Source: Succinatimonas sp. UBA6849 (GTDB taxonomy: Bacteria > Pseudomonadota > Gammaproteobacteria > Enterobacterales > Succinivibrionaceae). From it: a DNA stretch of 17,057 nt. The notes beneath the pieces are model-generated. The model saw nothing but the letters and a program-made list of their open reading frames with translations, made no database searches and was not told the DNA's origin. The stretch is taken from positions 1-17,057 of the forward strand of contig DKDL01000047.1 of the NCBI GenBank assembly GCA_002449335.1, written 5' to 3'. Positions 13,089 to 17,057 of this stretch are shown here, one piece after another. Both the position numbers and the translations under genes were made by a program. Position 1 is the first letter of the stretch. Each line of letters begins with the position of its first letter.

Positions 13089-13844
13089 CTATTGTTGCTT
13101 TGCTTGTAGTACTGCTTCTGCTACTGCAAGCGCAAAGGCTGCTCCGTATAAGAGATAAGAGACTTTTACAACTCGTATTTTAGGGGCTGTTAAGATACTT
13201 TCAATTTCAGTAACACCTAAAGAATTAAGTTCCTTATCATCAACAACTTTTAAATCGTCAATTTCTCCAAATAACTCTGTAGTTTCTGCTTTGATGAGCT
13301 TATCTTCAGTAAGATCAAGTTCTGATTTGAATTGACCTGTTTTATTAGTTGAGGCTATATATTCTTCTCCCATATTGTCAAAGGACTTTAGCTCTGCCTC
13401 TGACATTGCATAGTACTCATTGATACCTTCATTTTTAAGATAAACTGCACCAAAAGCTTTGACATCATGAATGATGCTGTCTTCTGAGATCTTGTCATCC
13501 TGAAGTAAGAATATCACGTCTTTTAAAGTTCTATAAGGCTGTGACTTTGAAGGATAATCTACATAATAGTGGACAATTAAGAGCTTATTTCCTGAACTTA
13601 CTTGAGTGGCTTCATAGAGTTTTCTTGAAACAAAGTAATCATAGCTACGTTTTTCTACGTTTGGATTATTCATCCTGTAGAGGACTGATTTTACTGTTGA
13701 TTGATCTTTTTTTACGTAGTAATTGATTTCACTGACATCACCTAGATCTTCAGCAAATCCAGCACATCCTGTAATAAAAGATGTAGCACACAAAAGTCCT
13801 ATAAGACTTAATACAAGTTTGAATACCTTCAAAGGATACCTCAT
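13089..13844 (-). CDS. Predicted lipoprotein of unknown function
   Basis: A 251-residue protein with a lipoprotein signal: a basic N-terminus (MRYPLK), a hydrophobic stretch (VLSLIGLLCATSF) and lipobox ITGC with Cys27 as the acylated residue. The mature part is hydrophilic and mixed Asp/Glu/Lys/Tyr, with no motif I recognise. Residues about 228-246 (YLLYGAAFALAVAEAVLQA) form a C-terminal hydrophobic, alanine-rich helix that might contact or enter a membrane. No Asp at +2, so outer-membrane sorting is expected if Lol rules apply. The ribosome site before ATG 13844 is weak; an in-frame TTG five codons in has AGG before it and keeps most of the signal. No operon partner. Upstream, inverted repeats can form alternative hairpins. 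Confidence 0.75.
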   Translation of the reverse strand: MRYPLKVFKLVLSLIGLLCATSFITGCAGFAEDLGDVSEINYYVKKDQSTVKSVLYRMNNPNVEKRSYDYFVSRKLYEATQVSSGNKLLIVHYYVDYPSKSQPYRTLKDVIFLLQDDKISEDSIIHDVKAFGAVYLKNEGINEYYAMSEAELKSFDNMGEEYIASTNKTGQFKSELDLTEDKLIKAETTELFGEIDDLKVVDDKELNSLGVTEIESILTAPKIRVVKVSYLLYGAAFALAVAEAVLQAKQQ

Positions 13845-14149
13845 CTTTAAAGTGGATTTAACAACACCGATCGTTGTTATATTTAGAAATTAGGTGTTGG
13901 TAATTTTGTTATTTAATTATACAGGCAAAGACTTATGTTCTTATCACTCTTTATAAAGAATGATAGATGATGCCATGTGAAACGCCCACCAAGAAGAATA
14001 TCAAAGCCTATGTGACAGAACCATAAAACACGTTAAAACAAAATAGTAGGATTTGCTCTTATGTAATTGGTTATCTAACAGCTCAATTGGAAATAGCTTA
14101 CCAGTAATAACATAGCTGTAGTGGCTCAGTTGGTAATGCAAAGCAAGGT
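13845..14149. other. Intergenic region with leader dyads and two tRNA D-arm-like fragments; no gene seen
   Basis: Near the lipoprotein start, TAACAAC/GTTGTTA (13859-13865, 13873-13879) and CAACACC/GGTGTTG (13862-13868, 13893-13899) share one strand and exclude each other. At 14079-14097 (CAGCTCAATTGGAAATAGC) and 14119-14139 (TAGTGGCTCAGTTGGTAATGC) are stretches like the 5' D-arm region of tRNAs. Neither continues into an anticodon or T-arm. No coding frame is supported. Confidence 0.55.
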
Positions 14150-14179
14150 AAAAGAAAGGCTCAGCTTGCGCTGAACCTT
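14150..14179 (-). terminator. Rho-independent terminator of asnB
   Basis: On the minus strand AAGGTTCAGC and GCTGAGCCTT form a 10-bp stem (one G-T wobble) closed by a GCAA tetraloop and followed by TCTTTT. It lies about 75 bp after the asnB stop. Confidence 0.85.
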
Positions 14180-14254
14180 AAAAGAGTAAGATATAAATAC
14201 TAATGAACAGAATTGAAATCTATCAATGGTTCAAAGTGTAATGTCGTCTGACAA

Positions 14255-15952
14255 TTACATCTTGTGGCCCATTTCATAAGCCTCTTCATGAACATCGGTA
14301 ACTGCACGACCTGATGGATCGTTCATCTGAGCAAACTTAGCATCCCATGCAATAGCAGTAGGGGTAGAGCATGCTACAGACTTACCGTATGGAACAGTCT
14401 TAACTGCTGATGGTAACTTGAACAGATCTTCAAAGATTTCTCTGTACAGGTAAGCTTCCTTAGTTAAAGGAGTGTTTACAGGGAATCTTACTTCACGTTC
14501 AGCAAACTTTCTGTCAGATACCTTTTCTTCAGCATAGTCACGTAGTGCATCAATCCATGAGTAACCTACACCATCAGAGAACTGCTCTTTCTGACGCCAT
14601 AGAACTTCCTCAGGTAACATACCGTCAAAAGCCTCTCTTAGAGCTTTCTTTTCGATAACCTTACCAGGGCACATCTTAGCTTCTGGATTGAAGTGCATAG
14701 CGATGTCTAAGAATTTCTTATCTAGGAATGGAACACGACCTTCAACACCCCATGCCATCAGAGACTTGTTAGCTCTTAAGCAATCATATAAGTGTAACTG
14801 GTCTAACTTTCTTACTAACTCTTCATGCATCTCTTTAGCATTTGGAGCTTTGTGGAAGTATAAGTAACCGCCAAAGATCTCATCAGAACCTTCACCTGAT
14901 AGAACCATCTTAATGCCCATAGCTTTAATGTAACGGGCCATTAGGTACATAGGAGTTGAAGCTCTGATAGTGGTTACATCATATGTTTCGATATGATAGA
15001 TAACATCACGCAGGGCATCTAAACCTTCCTGGATGGTGTAGTGAATCTCATGGTGAACAGTACCTAAGTAATCAGCTACCACACGAGCTTTCTTAAGATC
15101 TGGAGCACCCTCAAGACCTATTGCAAATGAGTGCAGTCTTGGGAACCATGCCTGTGACTTACCGTCGTCCTCAACACGCTTTTCTGAGTAGAACTTGGCA
15201 ATAGCAGAAATTACTGATGAATCAAGACCACCTGACAGTAACACACCGTATGGTACATCACACATCAACTGACGGCGAACTGCGTCCATTAAACCGTCTT
15301 TTAAGCTCTTTACATCAGCTTTATCGTTCTTAACATTGTCGTACTCGAACCAGTCACGCTTGTAGTACTGTTTAAACTCGTAGTCACCACCTTTGGTGTA
15401 TAGGTAATGACGTGGAGGGAATTCTTTTACTGAGTCACAAACGTTGACTAAAGCTTTCATCTCGGAAGCTACATAGAAACGACCTTCTCTGTCAGTACCA
15501 ACGTACATAGGGTTAATACCCATATGGTCACGTGCTGCAAAGATGGTGTTGTCTTTAGCATCATAGATAACGAAAGCAAAGTCGCCTACTAATCTGTCAA
15601 CAAAGTTTTTACCAGTACGCTTGAACTCTTCGTATAGAGGGATGATTACCTCACAATCTGAACCTGTCTTGAACTTGTAATCAACTGTAAGTTCTTTCTT
15701 CAGATCTTTGTGATTGTAGATTTCGCCGTTAACAGCCAAAACGATAGACTTGTCTTCATTATATAGAGGCTGAGCACCATTCTGAGGATCAACAATTGAC
15801 AGACGCTCATGAACAATAATTGCATGATCGCCCTGATAAATACCTTCCCAGTCAGGACCACGGTGCAACTGCAGTCTTGAGTTCTCAAGTGCAGTCTGGC
15901 GAAGAGCTTCAGGATGCTCTTTAATATCAAAAATACCGAAAATTGAACACAT
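14255..15952 (-). CDS. asnB: Asparagine synthetase B (glutamine-hydrolysing)
   Basis: Converts aspartate, glutamine and ATP to asparagine, glutamate and AMP in the cytoplasm. The 565-residue protein is close to E. coli AsnB (554). Cys2 is the glutaminase nucleophile once Met1 is removed (MCSIFGIFD). Glutamine-site residues follow in HERLSIVD (48-55), NGEIYN (75-80) and GSDCE (97-101). The synthetase domain has the PP-loop SGGLDSS (240-246), then YHIETYDVTTIRASTPMYL, LSGEGSDEIFGGYLY and WRQKEQFSDGVGYSW, nearly identical to the enterobacterial protein. ATG 15952 has AAAGGAG about 9 nt upstream. Transcribed alone, ended at 14150-14179. The upstream region shared with the antiporter contains GGTGCAT repeats and a dyad that may control it. 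Confidence 0.97.
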   Translation of the reverse strand: MCSIFGIFDIKEHPEALRQTALENSRLQLHRGPDWEGIYQGDHAIIVHERLSIVDPQNGAQPLYNEDKSIVLAVNGEIYNHKDLKKELTVDYKFKTGSDCEVIIPLYEEFKRTGKNFVDRLVGDFAFVIYDAKDNTIFAARDHMGINPMYVGTDREGRFYVASEMKALVNVCDSVKEFPPRHYLYTKGGDYEFKQYYKRDWFEYDNVKNDKADVKSLKDGLMDAVRRQLMCDVPYGVLLSGGLDSSVISAIAKFYSEKRVEDDGKSQAWFPRLHSFAIGLEGAPDLKKARVVADYLGTVHHEIHYTIQEGLDALRDVIYHIETYDVTTIRASTPMYLMARYIKAMGIKMVLSGEGSDEIFGGYLYFHKAPNAKEMHEELVRKLDQLHLYDCLRANKSLMAWGVEGRVPFLDKKFLDIAMHFNPEAKMCPGKVIEKKALREAFDGMLPEEVLWRQKEQFSDGVGYSWIDALRDYAEEKVSDRKFAEREVRFPVNTPLTKEAYLYREIFEDLFKLPSAVKTVPYGKSVACSTPTAIAWDAKFAQMNDPSGRAVTDVHEEAYEMGHKM

Positions 15953-16599
15953 AAATAACAGCTCCTTTGATGCTGTATCTTAGTTAAAAATCTAGGTGGC
16001 AGGCATTGGTTATGCCTTATGCCATGTGGAAGATGTTACCACAAAGAAACATCAGAGAAGCTCTAACTCACACTATTGGTGCATGATATTTAGTAAAACT
16101 AAAAATATTTAGAGTACTTAAGAAGATAATTTTAAAAACTATTTATAAATCAATTAAATAAATAATGGTGCATCCATGCACCATAATGGATAGATAGGCG
16201 CTTTAACCTGAAATTATGCACTATTTGCCAATATCTTTGAAAAAGCTATGATCCTCGTCATGTTTTATTTAGTTAATAAGGCTTAGAGGGGCAATTTCTT
16301 CTAAAAATTCTGACAAATGAGTTCATATGAAAAACATTTGCATGAACAAGTGAGCAAATATCGTCTTTAAGCCTATATTTAATGCACTTTCTAGATTAAA
16401 ATATACAGAGTAATACAAAGTTATAAAACAGTTAAAAATTATAAAACTGTAATAAAACAAAAATAATAAACAAAACATAAAATCAAACAAAGAAAAAGAG
16501 TGCTATAAAGGGGAATTACCTTTATTGGTCTTATGAGCTATTTACCTTTGTAGCTTAAAGTTTACTAAACCAGCTTTCCAACAGTTCTTTGGAGGATAC
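15953..16599. promoter_or_regulatory. Divergent regulatory region between asnB and the antiporter gene
   Basis: About 650 bp without a supported gene. A 20-bp dyad ATGGTGCAT-CC-ATGCACCAT lies at 16165-16184. A further GGTGCAT half-site is at about 16079-16085, nearer asnB. From about 16400 to 16500 the DNA is extremely A-rich. Before the antiporter start are dyads ATAAAGG/CCTTTAT (about 16505-16525) and AGCTA/TAGCT (about 16538-16557), which could fold in its leader. The antiporter ribosome site GGAGG is at 16591-16595. No clear -35/-10 pair could be fixed for either gene. Confidence 0.5.
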
Positions 16600-17057
16600 A
16601 TGCCAGAATTTGACATGAACTATGCCTTTCTCATAGTCGGTATTCTTTTAACTTTCGCTATTCTGGCTTCAAAATTATCGTCCTTCTTCGGTACACCGTT
16701 ACTGCTGTTGTTCTTATCCATCGGTATGTTAACAGGTGAAGACGGTATTATCCTGCACCTGCACTATACTGATTACTCCTCAGCTTTCTTTATTGCCAAC
16801 CTGATGTTAGCAGTGATCCTGTTAGATGGTGGTTTGCGCACGAGTTTTTCCATGATGAAAAACGTGGCCGCAGAATCGGCTGTTTTAGCTACCTTTGGTG
16901 TTATCTTAACCTCTGGCATTACAGGTTTAATTGCTTACCTGTTACTGGATATCTCTTTAATTCAGGCTTTGCTTTTAGGCTGTATCGTAGGTTCTACTGA
17001 CGCTGCTGCTGTGTTCTCTTTATTAGGTAAAGATAAGAACATCTCATTAAAGTCTAA
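16600..17057 (+). CDS. NhaP2/CvrA-type potassium/proton antiporter, N-terminal part (cut by window edge)
   Basis: The first 152 codons of a CPA1-family cation/proton antiporter; the frame is still open at the window edge. The translation runs through TPLLLLFLSIGMLTGEDG, NLMLAVILLDGGLRTSF, AVLATFGVILTSGITG and GCIVGSTDAAAVFSLLG. These match E. coli CvrA (NhaP2) block for block, including the LLDGG and GSTDAAAVFS motifs; the aspartate of the latter is part of the ion pathway. The family exports K+ (and other monovalent cations) in exchange for H+ and helps set cell volume and K+ level. At least four membrane spans are present; the C-terminal TrkA_C/regulatory part, if any, is outside. ATG 16600 follows GGAGGATAC, a strong ribosome site. 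Divergent from asnB. Confidence 0.92.
   Translation, partial: MPEFDMNYAFLIVGILLTFAILASKLSSFFGTPLLLLFLSIGMLTGEDGIILHLHYTDYSSAFFIANLMLAVILLDGGLRTSFSMMKNVAAESAVLATFGVILTSGITGLIAYLLLDISLIQALLLGCIVGSTDAAAVFSLLGKDKNISLKS

Noticed and set aside
14117..14185. Possible functional tRNA gene beginning near TAGTGGCTCAGTTGGTAATGC
   Set aside because: Only the D-arm-like part is present. There is no anticodon stem-loop, no GGTTCRA T-arm and no closing acceptor stem; the following hairpin is the asnB terminator.

Overview
The window is AT-rich bacterial DNA. The AsnB and K+/H+ antiporter proteins closely resemble their enterobacterial counterparts (AsnB keeps long identical stretches with the E. coli enzyme). 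Together with the low GC and the presence of PF09820/PF08011 AAA-nuclease paralogs, this suggests an AT-rich gammaproteobacterium, possibly of the Succinivibrionaceae type. That placement is inference; no rRNA or marker gene is present.

Layout. (1) 1-1902: the tail of an AAA-ATPase/PD-(D/E)XK nuclease-like gene, a lone ArsC-type reductase/phosphatase, and a convergent azlC-azlD pair for branched-chain amino acid export. (2) 1903-8870: a mobile-element-like block. It holds an SXT/TOL-type TraD coupling ATPase with large low-complexity insertions, a small membrane protein resembling the DUF4400 protein that follows TraD in integrative elements, a complete second AAA-nuclease gene transcribed divergently from traD, and an unrecognised 327-residue HTH-like protein. 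About 55 bp upstream of that last gene are four tandem 17-18 bp iteron-like repeats. No relaxase, integrase or mating-pore gene is visible. (3) 8940-9690: two small paralogous membrane proteins, each behind a copy of the same duplicated promoter; one copy carries a 23-bp palindrome in its -35/-10 spacer. (4) 9690-12880: a purine permease with a textbook sigma70 promoter and a strong shared terminator, convergent with an AlbA_2/Schlafen-type ATP-binding regulator whose promoter spacer is an imperfect CTTT tract. (5) 13089-17057: a lipoprotein of unknown function, asparagine synthetase B with its terminator, a 650-bp regulatory intergenic region, and the 5' part of a NhaP2/CvrA-type K+/H+ antiporter.

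How it fits together. The outer genes (azlCD, NCS2 permease, asnB, antiporter) are ordinary chromosomal transport and nitrogen-metabolism functions. The 1903-8870 block looks like an inserted or decayed conjugative-element fragment, with its own regulatory repeats and nuclease-like accessory genes. Most intergenic regions contain dyads or direct repeats. The most notable are the iteron array at 8785-8854, the palindrome-in-promoter at 8949-8971, the divergent operator at 5953-5972 and the CTTT-tract promoter at 12820-12880.
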